Of a stretch of DNA of 64,000 nucleotides, positions 17,936 through 27,493 are shown one piece after another; position 1 is the stretch's first letter, and each line of letters opens with the position of its first letter. The DNA comes from Ohtaekwangia sp036786105. Lineage in GTDB: Bacteria > Bacteroidota > Bacteroidia > Cytophagales > Cyclobacteriaceae. A program made the position numbers and the translations under genes. Under the pieces are notes generated by a model, which was given only the letters and a program-made list of their open reading frames with translations, had not been told where the DNA came from and searched no databases. The stretch covers positions 124,001-188,000 of the forward strand of contig NZ_DAIQRQ010000002.1 of assembly GCF_036786105.1 (NCBI RefSeq), read 5' to 3'.

Positions 17936-19051
17936 ATGAAGCTGATCCGACATTTTATTGCTGTACTGTTGATGGCTGCCGTTGTGACAGAAGGTTATAC
18001 GAGGGATACAAAAGATCTCGTGGTAAAGACCGATCTGAGATCACAATGGAAAATTTTTCAGCAAGACCAGTACTTGCCTTTTGACAGTGCAGCCGGAGAT
18101 GTTTCAACCATATATTTTCAGTTATTGGCAGCAGAGTATAGTGGAGATTTTTTACTCATCAAAGATTCAGATCCTGTTAGTCTCTTTGTGAATGGAAAAT
18201 TTGCAGCACAGTCACAACAAATGCTGCTTGACATAGACAGCCTATCAAAAGCATTTGCCTCCGACAAAATGATGGTGGGTGTTCGTACACAAGGCAATGT
18301 TACAGAAACGCTGGTGATACAAGTGCGTTCATTGCCAGCACCCGTAAAGCCTGGTGAAGAAATATTATACCCGAGGTCATCATCTTTTCGTGATTTCGCC
18401 GTGGTGAGTTTTACAATTCTTGTGATCATGCTTATCACCACTATTCGGTTAAATCCCAAGCTGGCATCAGATTATTTTTCGATTAATAAAATATTTTCCC
18501 TGCGTGAATCCGATGAGGCACAGGTGTACTCTCGCATTACCAGCAGCAGTAATATTTTGTTTTATGTTTTCTGTAGCCTGATGCTGGCTTATTACCTGAT
18601 GATTATTTTTCACTTTGTTCCAGAGCATCATACCATTGCCTTTTCTTTTCAATCCGAAAGCTTCAGTGTGGCCATGCTTCAATGGCTGAAATTGAGCGGT
18701 ATATTATTAGGGATATTCTTTGTGAAGATCATTTTGATCTACGGACTGACAGCAATGTTTGGCGCCAACGAAATAGCTGGTGTGCATTTTTTTAACTGGG
18801 TGCGCATGGTGCTGATATTTTTCGGAGCACTCACCATCGTGCTGTCAGTTTATTTTATCATGCACGGCCAGCAAGTGAAATTCTTCTCGCTTCTGCTAAA
18901 ACTTTTATCGTGGGTGTTGGCCGGTTGGATGATCCTGATCGGTTTGAAACTAAGTAACAAAATGGGACAATCTATGTTTCATTTATTTTCGTACATTTGT
19001 GCCACAGAATTGATACCCTTTCTGATTACACTTAAGGTATTGTACAATTAG
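17936..19051 (+). CDS. DUF4271-type integral membrane protein
   Basis: A 371-residue protein with a signal peptide (LIRHFIAVLLMAAVVTEGYT), an exported region of about 130 residues, and then roughly six transmembrane helices (for example FAVVSFTILVIMLITTIRL, NILFYVFCSLMLAYYLMII, WVRMVLIFFGALTIVLSVYF). The C-terminal helices and the final FHLFSYICATELIPFLITL block fit DUF4271, a Bacteroidota family typically located just before hemD and near T9SS genes. Function is unknown; the conserved neighbourhood suggests a link to the envelope or secretion. It ends 23 bases before hemD and probably shares its transcript. Confidence 0.8.
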   Translation: MKLIRHFIAVLLMAAVVTEGYTRDTKDLVVKTDLRSQWKIFQQDQYLPFDSAAGDVSTIYFQLLAAEYSGDFLLIKDSDPVSLFVNGKFAAQSQQMLLDIDSLSKAFASDKMMVGVRTQGNVTETLVIQVRSLPAPVKPGEEILYPRSSSFRDFAVVSFTILVIMLITTIRLNPKLASDYFSINKIFSLRESDEAQVYSRITSSSNILFYVFCSLMLAYYLMIIFHFVPEHHTIAFSFQSESFSVAMLQWLKLSGILLGIFFVKIILIYGLTAMFGANEIAGVHFFNWVRMVLIFFGALTIVLSVYFIMHGQQVKFFSLLLKLLSWVLAGWMILIGLKLSNKMGQSMFHLFSYICATELIPFLITLKVLYN

Positions 19052-19074
19052 CCTGAATTCGTCTACGTGTTGAT

Positions 19075-19851
19075 ATGAGTGAAATTGCTACTGACAGAAT
19101 GCGCAAAGTGAAAAGCATTCTGGTAACCCAAGAAGCTCCGGCAGATGCTAACTCTCCATACTTAAAGCTTGCTGAAAAATACAATCTGAAAATAGACTTT
19201 CGTCCATTCATTCAGGTGGAGCCAGTGCCTGTAAAGGAGTTCCGGAAACAGAAGATTGATATCCTCAATCACACCGCCATTATTTTTACAAGTCGCAATG
19301 CGGTAGATCATTTTTTCCATATCTGCCAGGAGTTGAAGATCGAAATGCCTCCTGAAATGAAGTACTTCTGTATTTCTGAACAGACATCAAACTATCTTCA
19401 GAAATACATCGTGATTCGTAAGCGCAAGATATTCACAGGCCTGAAGACAGCTCAGGATCTTCTCGAGATTCTGAAGAAGCACAAAAATGAAAAATACCTT
19501 TTCCCATGCTCCGATATCCGTAAGAATGACATCCCGGATTTTCTGAAGGATGGTGGATACAATTATACAGAGGCGATCATTTACCATACCGTAGCGGCTG
19601 ATCTTTCAGATCTGAAAGAAGTATTCTATGATATACTTGCCTTCTTTAGCCCATCGGGGATTAACTCGTTGTTTGTTAACTTCCCGGAGTTTAAACAAAA
19701 TAATACCCGGATTGCTGCGTTTGGTCCTACAACGGCAAAAGCAGTTCGTGATGCCGGCCTGCTCCTCGACATCGAGGCACCTCTTCCAAATGCGCCTTCT
19801 ATGACGGGGGCCCTTGAGCTCTATATAAAGAAGGCCAACGGCATAAAGTAG
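19075..19851 (+). CDS. hemD: Uroporphyrinogen-III synthase
   Basis: A 258-residue HemD-type protein with the two-domain pattern: KSILVTQEAPADAN at the start, the IIFTSRNAVDHFF strand-helix, FCISEQTSNYLQK, and the second-half block FFSPSGINSLF with IAAFGPTTAKAVRDAGL near the end. It closes hydroxymethylbilane into uroporphyrinogen III in heme synthesis. The next start, at MRKVKSILV (19099), is an alternative. It is read with the DUF4271 gene and lies opposite hemW, so two tetrapyrrole genes flank one control region. Confidence 0.9.
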   Translation: MSEIATDRMRKVKSILVTQEAPADANSPYLKLAEKYNLKIDFRPFIQVEPVPVKEFRKQKIDILNHTAIIFTSRNAVDHFFHICQELKIEMPPEMKYFCISEQTSNYLQKYIVIRKRKIFTGLKTAQDLLEILKKHKNEKYLFPCSDIRKNDIPDFLKDGGYNYTEAIIYHTVAADLSDLKEVFYDILAFFSPSGINSLFVNFPEFKQNNTRIAAFGPTTAKAVRDAGLLLDIEAPLPNAPSMTGALELYIKKANGIK

Positions 19852-20010
19852 AGAAATAATTTAGTGTTTGAATAAAAGTTAGTGCTCACATCGTCAATCA
19901 TTTATCGTTTTGGCATGGGCGATAAGTGGTATCATTTGGCCATCGGTTTGAACAAATAACTGCTTCATTCATTGAATATTATAAAGTCACATTTTTTATT
20001 ACACTTTAAT

Positions 20011-20018
20011 TACATTTG
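20011..20018 (+). promoter_or_regulatory. -7 box of the porP-gld locus
   Basis: TACATTTG, exact TAnnTTTG, lies 50 bases before the porP ATG in an AT-rich 217-base gap. The -33 region is a T-run without TTG. Confidence 0.5.
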
Positions 20019-20068
20019 TTGATAGTGTCGTAAAAAAGCATTTACTTTAAATCTACTTTTTAACCTCA

Positions 20069-21019
20069 ATGCTGAAAAAGATTTTTTATACCCTCCTGTT
20101 AGCACTGACTGGATCAGGTGTTTTTGCTCAGCAAGATCCCTTGTTTACCCAGTACATGTTCAATAACCTGTACATGACGCCTGCCTACGCAGGTGTTGAT
20201 GGGGTAACCCGCATAACGGCCATTCACAGAAGCCAGTGGCTTGGGTATCAATCCAGCTTCGGTGATGGCGGTGCCCCTACCACGCAAATGGTTAGCTTTA
20301 ATACGCCTATATACCGCTTAAGAAGTGGTTTCGGAGCGTACGTGATGAATGACAAGCTCGGCCCGCAAAACAACCTTGAAGCACAGGCAATGTATGCGTA
20401 TCACCTTGGTATAAAAGAATCAAAACTAAGTATAGGTATAAAAGCAGGTCTTTACTCTCAATCAATAAATGGTAAATATTACCGATATATAGATGATGGC
20501 GATAATCTTATCGTGGAGGGCAAAGAATCGCAGGTACGCCCTGACCTTGGTTTAGGTCTCTTTTACCGTGCCGAAAAATACTATTTAGGTGTGGGATTTA
20601 ATCACTTGCTGCGCTCTCGATTTGATTTTGGAGCAGACAGTGTAAGAGGAGCATTGGAAAATCATATCAACGTTACCGGCGGATATTTCTACGAAGTTAG
20701 TTTTGATCTGCGTGTGCAATTCAGCGCTGCTGTTCGGACGGATTTAAATAAGACTCAGCTGGATTTTGCCGGCATTGCCTATCTAAAAGATACGATGTGG
20801 GGCGGATTAGCGTTTAGGCAAGGTGAGGCGGGAAGCTTGTTGTTAGGATATGCTCTCTTGAAGGATAAATCGCTGAAATTAGGAACGGGTATTGACTTTA
20901 TAATTAAAGACCGCCAGGCCAAGGATAACTTCTCACTTGAAGTAATGCTTAGCTACGATTTGCCAGTGAATCCGGGTAGCGGTAAAAAAGTCGTTCGAAC
21001 CCCTAGGTACAGACACTAA
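20069..21019 (+). CDS. porP: PorP/SprF family outer-membrane protein
   Basis: A 316-residue outer-membrane protein. After a signal peptide ending GSGVFA it begins QQDPLFTQYMFNNLYMTPAYAG in two contiguous parts, the hallmark of the PorP/SprF family, followed by alternating beta strands to the C-terminus. PorP is an outer-membrane component that contacts the GldK/GldN (PorK/PorN) ring; SprF paralogs export partner adhesins with type B sorting domains. Its position directly before gldKLMN, with no adhesin gene beside it, favours a core role over an SprF-type accessory one, but paralogs are common. It ends 128 bases before gldK. Confidence 0.9.
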   Translation: MLKKIFYTLLLALTGSGVFAQQDPLFTQYMFNNLYMTPAYAGVDGVTRITAIHRSQWLGYQSSFGDGGAPTTQMVSFNTPIYRLRSGFGAYVMNDKLGPQNNLEAQAMYAYHLGIKESKLSIGIKAGLYSQSINGKYYRYIDDGDNLIVEGKESQVRPDLGLGLFYRAEKYYLGVGFNHLLRSRFDFGADSVRGALENHINVTGGYFYEVSFDLRVQFSAAVRTDLNKTQLDFAGIAYLKDTMWGGLAFRQGEAGSLLLGYALLKDKSLKLGTGIDFIIKDRQAKDNFSLEVMLSYDLPVNPGSGKKVVRTPRYRH

Positions 21020-21097
21020 GCGACATTTGATTTTGGTATTTTTAAGAATTTATGGAATTTGTATCTACTTTCTTCAAAAAATAAAGCGAATAAGAAG

Positions 21098-21105
21098 TAA
21101 CTTTC
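21098..21105 (+). promoter_or_regulatory. Possible internal promoter before gldK
   Basis: TAACTTTC, a 7/8 match to TAnnTTTG, 42 bases before the gldK ATG. No TTG at suitable spacing, so only a weak call. The 128-base gap has no hairpin that would clearly end porP transcription. Confidence 0.25.
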
Positions 21106-21147
21106 GTCCCCAAAAATTTTTTAGCATAGACAAACTGAGATAGCAGT

Positions 21148-22239
21148 ATGAATAAATCGGTTCTTTCAAAAGTAGTGTTAGTGCTTTCAGGAGCAGTGGC
21201 CAGTGCGTGCGGCCTGCTGGGCCTAGGAGGTGGTAAAGGTGGCGGCAACGACCAGGGTGAACTCGTTGGAGTTCCAGGCCGCGAAGGTTGGGTAATGACA
21301 ATTCCGTACGGAATGGTGCCAATACCTGCAGGTACTTTCCACATGGGTCAGGCTGATGAAGACCCGGCATCTACACAAATCAATTTCAACAAGCAGGTTA
21401 CCATTGGTTCATTCTTTATGGATGATACTGAAATAACCAACAACGAGTATCGTCAGTTCACGAATTTCTTCCTTGTTGACAACGGAACAATTGAAGGCTT
21501 CGAAACAGTAGATGCTGAAACATTCCGTCAAAAATATTATCCGGATACTTCTGCGTGGGTTCGCGACTTTTCCCACCACATGGGAGACCCTATTCAGGAT
21601 TACTATTACTGGCACCCTGGTTATGATGATTATCCGGTAGTAGGTGTTAACTGGGATGCTGCTGTGTTCTTTGGAAAATGGAGAACCGCTTATCTGAACG
21701 ACTACAGAAAAAGCGTTGGCGATTTCCAGATGCCTGCATTCCGTCTGCCTTCTGAAGCTGAATGGGAATATGCGGCGCGCGGTGGTCGCGACATGGCTAA
21801 ATATCCTTGGGGTAATCCATACATTCGTAACTCGAAAGGTTGTATGCTGGCAAACTTTAAACCTGGTCGCGGTAACTTCTACGACGATGGTTTTGCCTAC
21901 ACATCTCCCGTTCAAGCTTACTTCCCTAACGATTACGGCTTGTATGATATGGCAGGTAACGTTTCTGAATGGTGCCTTGACGACTTCAATCCTGCATCTG
22001 TTCCAACAGTTTGGGATTTGAACCCGCAGTATATAGATCCTAGAACTAACCCTGAAGGATCACAATACAATCCAAAAATTCCGCCTAAGAAAGTTGTTCG
22101 CGGAGGTTCTTGGAAAGACGTTGCTTATTATCTCGAAACAGGTACTCGTACCTATGAATTTAAAGATTCCACCAGAGCGTATATTGGATTTAGATGTGCT
22201 ATGACTCACTTGGGTCGCTCTTCAGGACAGGAATTTTAA
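21148..22239 (+). CDS. gldK: T9SS ring lipoprotein GldK
   Basis: A 363-residue lipoprotein with a formylglycine-generating-enzyme-like fold. The lipobox is ASAC with lipidated C21, followed by a Gly-rich linker. The fold signatures are VPIPAGTFHMGQ, FMDDTEITNNEYRQF, FRLPSEAEWEYAARGG and the C-terminal VVRGGSWKDV...FRCAM. With GldN it forms the periplasmic ring of the type IX secretion system under the outer membrane. It is the first of four gld genes in the canonical order, with 56 bases before gldL. Confidence 0.96.
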   Translation: MNKSVLSKVVLVLSGAVASACGLLGLGGGKGGGNDQGELVGVPGREGWVMTIPYGMVPIPAGTFHMGQADEDPASTQINFNKQVTIGSFFMDDTEITNNEYRQFTNFFLVDNGTIEGFETVDAETFRQKYYPDTSAWVRDFSHHMGDPIQDYYYWHPGYDDYPVVGVNWDAAVFFGKWRTAYLNDYRKSVGDFQMPAFRLPSEAEWEYAARGGRDMAKYPWGNPYIRNSKGCMLANFKPGRGNFYDDGFAYTSPVQAYFPNDYGLYDMAGNVSEWCLDDFNPASVPTVWDLNPQYIDPRTNPEGSQYNPKIPPKKVVRGGSWKDVAYYLETGTRTYEFKDSTRAYIGFRCAMTHLGRSSGQEF

Positions 22240-22295
22240 TAGTTGAAAACTCTATCTATCTTTATCAAAAGGCAAAAACTTAAACCATTACGAAA

Positions 22296-23114
22296 ATGAG
22301 CAAGAAAAAAGGCGGATTTACCGAGCTTCTCTACAAAACCATCATGCCTAAAATATACGGTATCGGTGCTGCAGTAGTAATTATTGGAGCTTTATTCAAA
22401 ATCCTTCACTTAACAGGTGCTGACCAAATGCTGATGATCGGTCTTACAACAGAAGCTGTCATCTTCTTTCTTAGCGCTTTCGAGCCGCCTCACCAGGAAC
22501 CAGATTGGTCTAAAGTATATCCTGAACTTTCAGAAGATTACGAAGCCCCCGCAACTCCTACAAGAATATCAAACAAACCAACAGCATCGTTGACTCAACA
22601 ACTCGATGCTTCATTGGAAAAAGCTAAAATCGGACCTGAGCTGTTAGATAGCCTTGGCAAGGGACTGACCAACTTGGCTGAATCTGCTAAGAAAATGTCA
22701 AACCTTTCCGATGCAGCAGTTGCTACAAATGACTATGCTAATAACGTAAAGAAAGCTTCTGGCCAGTTGCTGGAAATGAACAAGTCATACGATGTAGCAA
22801 TCAAGGCTGTGTCAAGCATGTCTGAGGCTTCTAAAGATGCTGGTGAATATCATTCACAAGTACAAAAAGTAACTAAAAATCTGGCTGCTCTGAATTCTGT
22901 ATATGAGATGGAATTGAAAGATGCTGATAGCCATGTTAAGAATATGAACAAGTTCTACGAAAGTCTGACTGGTGCTATGAACGGACTTTCCAAAGTTGGT
23001 GATAACACAGCGAAATTCACTACTGAACTTGGTAAGCTTACCGATAACCTGACTGCTCTCAACAATGTATACGGAAGTATGCTGACGGCTATGAGAGGCA
23101 GCGGCCAGAAATAA
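22296..23114 (+). CDS. gldL: T9SS motor protein GldL
   Basis: A 272-residue inner-membrane protein. Two helices near the N-terminus (IYGIGAAVVIIGALFKILHL and MLMIGLTTEAVIFFLSAFEP) are followed by a long helical cytoplasmic region. GldL forms a five-subunit stator around the paired GldM transmembrane helix and converts proton flow into rotation; the membrane-embedded Glu expected in the second helix is visible (TTEAVIF), along with the polar KILHL of the first helix. The gap to gldM is 44 bases. Confidence 0.96.
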   Translation: MSKKKGGFTELLYKTIMPKIYGIGAAVVIIGALFKILHLTGADQMLMIGLTTEAVIFFLSAFEPPHQEPDWSKVYPELSEDYEAPATPTRISNKPTASLTQQLDASLEKAKIGPELLDSLGKGLTNLAESAKKMSNLSDAAVATNDYANNVKKASGQLLEMNKSYDVAIKAVSSMSEASKDAGEYHSQVQKVTKNLAALNSVYEMELKDADSHVKNMNKFYESLTGAMNGLSKVGDNTAKFTTELGKLTDNLTALNNVYGSMLTAMRGSGQK

Positions 23115-23158
23115 TAATGTTTGAAGGTTTCTATCGTTAAAATTTAAAACAACCAACA

Positions 23159-24745
23159 ATGGCAGGTGGAAAGGAAACCCCCAGGCAGAAGATGATTGGT
23201 ATGATGTACCTGGTACTTACTGCGCTCCTCGCGCTGCAAGTAAGTAACGCGGTGCTTGAAAAATTCGCCATCATCAACGGTACCCTGGAAGGACTTATTA
23301 AAGAAAGTTCTGCGAAGAACGAAGCTCAACTTGGTCAGATCGTGACCGATGGTTCTAAAAGTAACAAACCGGAAATAGTTGCAGCTGTTGAAAATGCTAA
23401 AAAAGTACGTCAGCTTGCAGCTGATATGGTAAAATATGTAGACGGTGTCAAAAAGAAAATGATGGACGAGTCTGGAGCAACAAAAATTGATGAAGGATTC
23501 ATCAATGACCATAGCTCTAAGGTTGCAACCATGATGATTGACAAATCTACAGGTGTAGGGGTTGAGTTTCAGAAGAAACTGAACGAGTACACGAAGAAAC
23601 TTGAAGAATTAAGCGGAAGAAAATTCGCTACGCTCGCAAAGGCGCCCAAGGATATGGATGCTTTTAAAAATGACGAGAAGCACGCGAATAAGGACTTCCT
23701 GACGTTCACATTCGAGAACACGCCTCCTGTAGCCGCTTACGCTTCTGTAACACAAATTCAGACTGAGATTCTTGCAAATGAAGCTCTTGCGCTGGATGAG
23801 TTAGCAAAGAAGGCTGGTGCTGCTGTAGTGAAATTCGATAAAATTGTACCAATGGTTCGCCCTGTATCAACAGTAGTAGCAGCTGGTGCAAAATATCAGG
23901 CTGATATGTTCATCACGGCTTCATCTTCTGCGATTACTCCTGAAATGTACTACAATGGACAAAAGCTTCAGGTGGTAGATGAAGGTGGTGTTAAGATGGG
24001 TAAAGTTGAATTCGTCGCTAGAGCGAGCAGCTTCGACAAAGACGGATACTCAAAACAGTCTTTCAAAGCAAGAATTATGATCGATGGTCAGCCTTATGAG
24101 AAAGATATGGAATATCTGGTGGCGCAGCCTGTAATTCGTGTAACAACAGGTAATGCTCCTACTCTCTACATGAACTGTGGTAACATTGTAAATATCGAAG
24201 TACCTGCATTGGGTACTAACTACAACCCTTCATTCTCTGCCGGTGGTGCCGCTGAAATTGTGAAAGGTGATAAGCCTGGTCGTGTAACGATCATACCGAA
24301 GCAACGTAAAATTACGGTTGCTGTAAGCAACGGTGGTGCTCCGATCGGTAATCAGCCGTTTGATGTGAAAAATGTACCAGATCCAAAATATATAGCGTAC
24401 ATCGGTACAACACCGGTTGATTTGAGAAACGGTATCCGTGCAAACCAACTTGGTAACCTGCGTATTGTGGCTGAGCCAGAGTCTAACTTCAAGGAAGAGG
24501 TTCCTAAGGATGCACGTTACAGAATTAAGCGTGCTGAACTTATCCTGGGTCGTGGAACTGCAGGTGTACAGCGTATGAATGCAACGAATGAAAACCCAGA
24601 CCTGCGTTCTTGGATCAGCCAGGCTCGCCCGGGCGATCGTATCGTTATCGATATCAAGGATGTAGTGCGCAGAACCTATAAGGAAGAAGAAGAAAAAGTA
24701 ACTCCTAAAGGTTCAAGCGGTATCATCATGATTCCTGTGAACTAA
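23159..24745 (+). CDS. gldM: T9SS motor protein GldM
   Basis: A 528-residue protein starting AGGKETPRQKMIGMMYLVL, the family's typical N-terminus, with one transmembrane helix (about residues 18-38) that pairs with GldL. The large periplasmic part forms stacked domains that reach across the periplasm to the GldK/GldN ring. Length and ends match the family. Ten bases separate it from gldN. Confidence 0.97.
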   Translation: MAGGKETPRQKMIGMMYLVLTALLALQVSNAVLEKFAIINGTLEGLIKESSAKNEAQLGQIVTDGSKSNKPEIVAAVENAKKVRQLAADMVKYVDGVKKKMMDESGATKIDEGFINDHSSKVATMMIDKSTGVGVEFQKKLNEYTKKLEELSGRKFATLAKAPKDMDAFKNDEKHANKDFLTFTFENTPPVAAYASVTQIQTEILANEALALDELAKKAGAAVVKFDKIVPMVRPVSTVVAAGAKYQADMFITASSSAITPEMYYNGQKLQVVDEGGVKMGKVEFVARASSFDKDGYSKQSFKARIMIDGQPYEKDMEYLVAQPVIRVTTGNAPTLYMNCGNIVNIEVPALGTNYNPSFSAGGAAEIVKGDKPGRVTIIPKQRKITVAVSNGGAPIGNQPFDVKNVPDPKYIAYIGTTPVDLRNGIRANQLGNLRIVAEPESNFKEEVPKDARYRIKRAELILGRGTAGVQRMNATNENPDLRSWISQARPGDRIVIDIKDVVRRTYKEEEEKVTPKGSSGIIMIPVN

Positions 24746-24754
24746 AACATTGTT

Positions 24755-25669
24755 ATGAAGAAGATAATATTTTTTGCAGCGATTTCGGCAGTCTGTTTTG
24801 TGGCGCAAGCACAAGAGGTGCAGGATTTGGAGGTTCAATACAACCCCAATTCCATTAACCCCATTCCTTTGTATGAACAACATTACAAAGTGCGCGTATG
24901 GAGGAACATTGATCTGAAGGAAAAACAGAACAAAGGTTTCTTTGCAAAGAATGGTGAACTAAGCCGGTTAATTTCCGAAGGTGTAAAGTCTGGGGAAATA
25001 ACTGACATTTACGCTTCCGATTCACTGACTACCAAAATCTCTAAAGAGGATTTCATCGGAAGACTTGTAGCTGAACAAGCTCAGGCTTTTGACGCATGGG
25101 AGCCTGGACGTGACTGGTATACTGACGATATGTGTACTCACAAGGGTAAAAATTATAGAGCCCTTCGCGACAATAAAGGTGTTGAGCCTGGTTCTGAAAA
25201 CTCAGACGATGACTGGGCGGTAACCTCTCAAGGCAGTGGTATAGAATACCAGGTAGCAGACATGAGCAATGTTCACATGGTTGAAGATATTATCTTCGAT
25301 AGAAGAAGATCAAGACTGTATTACGATATTCAGGCACTTGAAATCATTATTCCTGGTGCTAAGACAAATACGGGTATTGATGTTTCATTAGGATGGTTTA
25401 AGTATAAGGATCTGGAAAAACTGTTCAGGAACAACATTCCAAAAGCAGTATGGTTCAACTGGCAGAACACTGCGCAAAACAAAAATTTTGCGGATGCATT
25501 CCTGCTCAGATTGTTTCATGGTACTATCTATAAAGTACAGAACCCTGATGACGAAACAATTGACGACACATACCGCGCTAACGGCAGGCCATACCGTGAA
25601 GGTGTTTGGGCTCGCGAGTGGACGGAAATGATGCTCATGGAAAAAGAGCATAACTTGTGGGAGTTTTAA
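24755..25669 (+). CDS. gldN: T9SS ring protein GldN with apparent CBM5/12-like insertion
   Basis: A 304-residue exported protein (signal peptide to FVAQA) in the canonical last position of gldKLMN. The second half carries the GldN signature DIIFDRRRSRLYYDIQALEI. It forms the T9SS ring with GldK. Between the N-terminal region and this signature, residues 114-156 read like a chitin-binding CBM5/12 unit: W115, Y122, G131-K-x-Y134-x-A, a Gly-x-x-Pro at 142-145 and W154. I would not expect this block in standard GldN; it may be a lineage-specific surface. The rest of the protein looks normal. A strong terminator follows 20 bases after the stop. Confidence 0.93.
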   Translation: MKKIIFFAAISAVCFVAQAQEVQDLEVQYNPNSINPIPLYEQHYKVRVWRNIDLKEKQNKGFFAKNGELSRLISEGVKSGEITDIYASDSLTTKISKEDFIGRLVAEQAQAFDAWEPGRDWYTDDMCTHKGKNYRALRDNKGVEPGSENSDDDWAVTSQGSGIEYQVADMSNVHMVEDIIFDRRRSRLYYDIQALEIIIPGAKTNTGIDVSLGWFKYKDLEKLFRNNIPKAVWFNWQNTAQNKNFADAFLLRLFHGTIYKVQNPDDETIDDTYRANGRPYREGVWAREWTEMMLMEKEHNLWEF

Positions 25670-25688
25670 GTTTTGCTCTTTGATATTG

Positions 25689-25718
25689 AAAGGAGGCGAA
25701 AGCCTCCTTTTTCTTTTT
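25689..25718. terminator. Bidirectional intrinsic terminator between gldN and uvrC
   Basis: AAAGGAGGC (25689-25697), GAAA tetraloop, GCCTCCTTT (25702-25710), then a T-rich tail. The stem is perfect. It ends the gld operon and lies just past the convergent uvrC stop; the T-run is better for the plus strand. Confidence 0.92.
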
Positions 25719-27489
25719 AGCGTTTTATCAATTCTGCTTTTTTCATTCCTGTAATCTTCGCGATCTCCTCGATGGGAGCTTCCTTGATTTTCTTTACAGA
25801 CTTAAAGTGTTGAAGTAACTTTTCAGTAGTCTTTTTGCCAATGCCCTCTAAACCTTCAAGCTCCGAGATGAGTTGTGTTTTACTCCTTTTCTGGCGATGG
25901 AATGTTATCGCGAAACGGTGCGCTTCGTCACGAATTTGTTGAAGCAGTAACAAACCTTGTGACTTCTTATTTATATGCAGAGGCAAAGGATCTTCGGGAT
26001 AGTATATCTCTTCTAATTTTTTTGCGATACCAGCTATTGGCACCTGCCCATAAACACCTAATTTTTTTAATGCTTCACAGGCACTGCTTAGCTGTCCTTT
26101 GCCACCATCTACAAGAATGAGATCTGGTAACTTAGTGCTTTCTTCCATCAAACGTTTATACCTGCGGCCAACGATCTCTTTCATTGAAGCGAAATCGTTC
26201 GGACCCTCCACTGTTTTAATGTTGAAATGCCTGTACCCCTTTTTATCAGCTTTACCATCTACAAAACGTACCATAGAAGCTACAGGTGTTGTGCCCTGAA
26301 AGTTTGAGTTATCAAAACATTCTATAACCGATGGAAGTGTTGGAAGCTTCATATCATTTTGCAATGTGATGAGTACTTCTTTTTGTTTCGATTTTTTTCC
26401 TTCGCGCAGTATCTCTTTTTCCTTTCGGAGTTCCAAAGCGTTTTTTAATGAGAGCGCGATCAGCTTCTTTTTATCGCCGATCTTAGGAATTACATTTTCA
26501 ACACCATCTTCCAGTACGATAATGGGGATGTTACTAAGTATAGTTCGGTTCGGACTATGCGTTTGCTCGCGCAGCTCAACTGCAGCTATACTTAATAGTT
26601 CTTCGTCAGGCTCATCCAATTTCTTTTTCAGTTCCACTGTTTTGGAGAAAATGATAGAGCCTTCTTTGATCTGCAAATAGTTTACATAAGCGTATGATTC
26701 TACGCTGGTAATGGTAAATACATCTATATCGGTTAGATCGCGATTAACAACGAGGGATTTGATCTGGAAGCGTTCCAGTGTATCAAGCCTCTCCTTGAAT
26801 GCTTGTGCTCGCTCAAATTCCATAGCGGCAGCAGCACTTTTCATGGCATCCGTAAAGTATTGATAAACGATACTGATATTTCCTTTCAGGATGTTTCGTG
26901 CTTGTTCGATCTCATCTGAATAAGATTGCTCTGCTTGAAAGCCTTCGCAAGGTCCTTTGCAATTTCCGATATGGTATTCCAGACATACCTTGAATTTTTT
27001 CTGCTCAACATTGGCCGCGCTGAGCAAGAGATTGCAGGTACGTATAGTATATAATTTCCGTACCAATTCGAGTACATTCTTCATGGCCACTACACTCGAA
27101 TAAGGGCCGAAATATTCACCTTGCTGAGGTATATACTTGCGTGTGTAGATGATGCGTGGAAACCGCTCCTTCAGAATGCAAATATAGGGGAATGTCTTAT
27201 CATCCTTTAGCAGAATGTTATACTTGGGCTGATTCTGCTTAATAAAGTTGTTCTCAAGCAATAACGCATCGAATTCAGTATTGGAAACCGTGTAATCAAT
27301 TCTCCTAATCTCAGAAACCAGCTTCAGCGTTTTGCGGTTTACGCCCGTACTTTTTGAGAAGTAGCTGCTTACTCTTTTCTTGATACTCTTGGCCTTGCCA
27401 ACATAGATCAGTATGTCATCTGCATCGTAGAAGCGGTAGACACCAGGTGACTCTGGCAACAGACTTACCGCTTCTTTTAATGAATCCAT
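25717..27489 (-). CDS. uvrC: Excinuclease ABC subunit C
   Basis: Full-length UvrC (590 residues), which makes both incisions flanking a lesion after UvrA/UvrB recognition. The N-terminal GIY-YIG nuclease reads YRFYDADDILIYVGKAKSIKKR; a UVR motif sits at AAAAMEFERAQAFKERLDTLE; the RNase-H-like endonuclease domain includes ECFDNSNFQGTTPVASMV and LILVDGGKGQLSSA; the C-terminus has a helix-hairpin-helix pair ending in ITGMKKAELIKR. It is the last gene of a minus-strand run after sprE and the class A PBP. Confidence 0.97.
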   Translation of the reverse strand: MDSLKEAVSLLPESPGVYRFYDADDILIYVGKAKSIKKRVSSYFSKSTGVNRKTLKLVSEIRRIDYTVSNTEFDALLLENNFIKQNQPKYNILLKDDKTFPYICILKERFPRIIYTRKYIPQQGEYFGPYSSVVAMKNVLELVRKLYTIRTCNLLLSAANVEQKKFKVCLEYHIGNCKGPCEGFQAEQSYSDEIEQARNILKGNISIVYQYFTDAMKSAAAAMEFERAQAFKERLDTLERFQIKSLVVNRDLTDIDVFTITSVESYAYVNYLQIKEGSIIFSKTVELKKKLDEPDEELLSIAAVELREQTHSPNRTILSNIPIIVLEDGVENVIPKIGDKKKLIALSLKNALELRKEKEILREGKKSKQKEVLITLQNDMKLPTLPSVIECFDNSNFQGTTPVASMVRFVDGKADKKGYRHFNIKTVEGPNDFASMKEIVGRRYKRLMEESTKLPDLILVDGGKGQLSSACEALKKLGVYGQVPIAGIAKKLEEIYYPEDPLPLHINKKSQGLLLLQQIRDEAHRFAITFHRQKRSKTQLISELEGLEGIGKKTTEKLLQHFKSVKKIKEAPIEEIAKITGMKKAELIKR

Positions 27490-27493
27490 ATAT

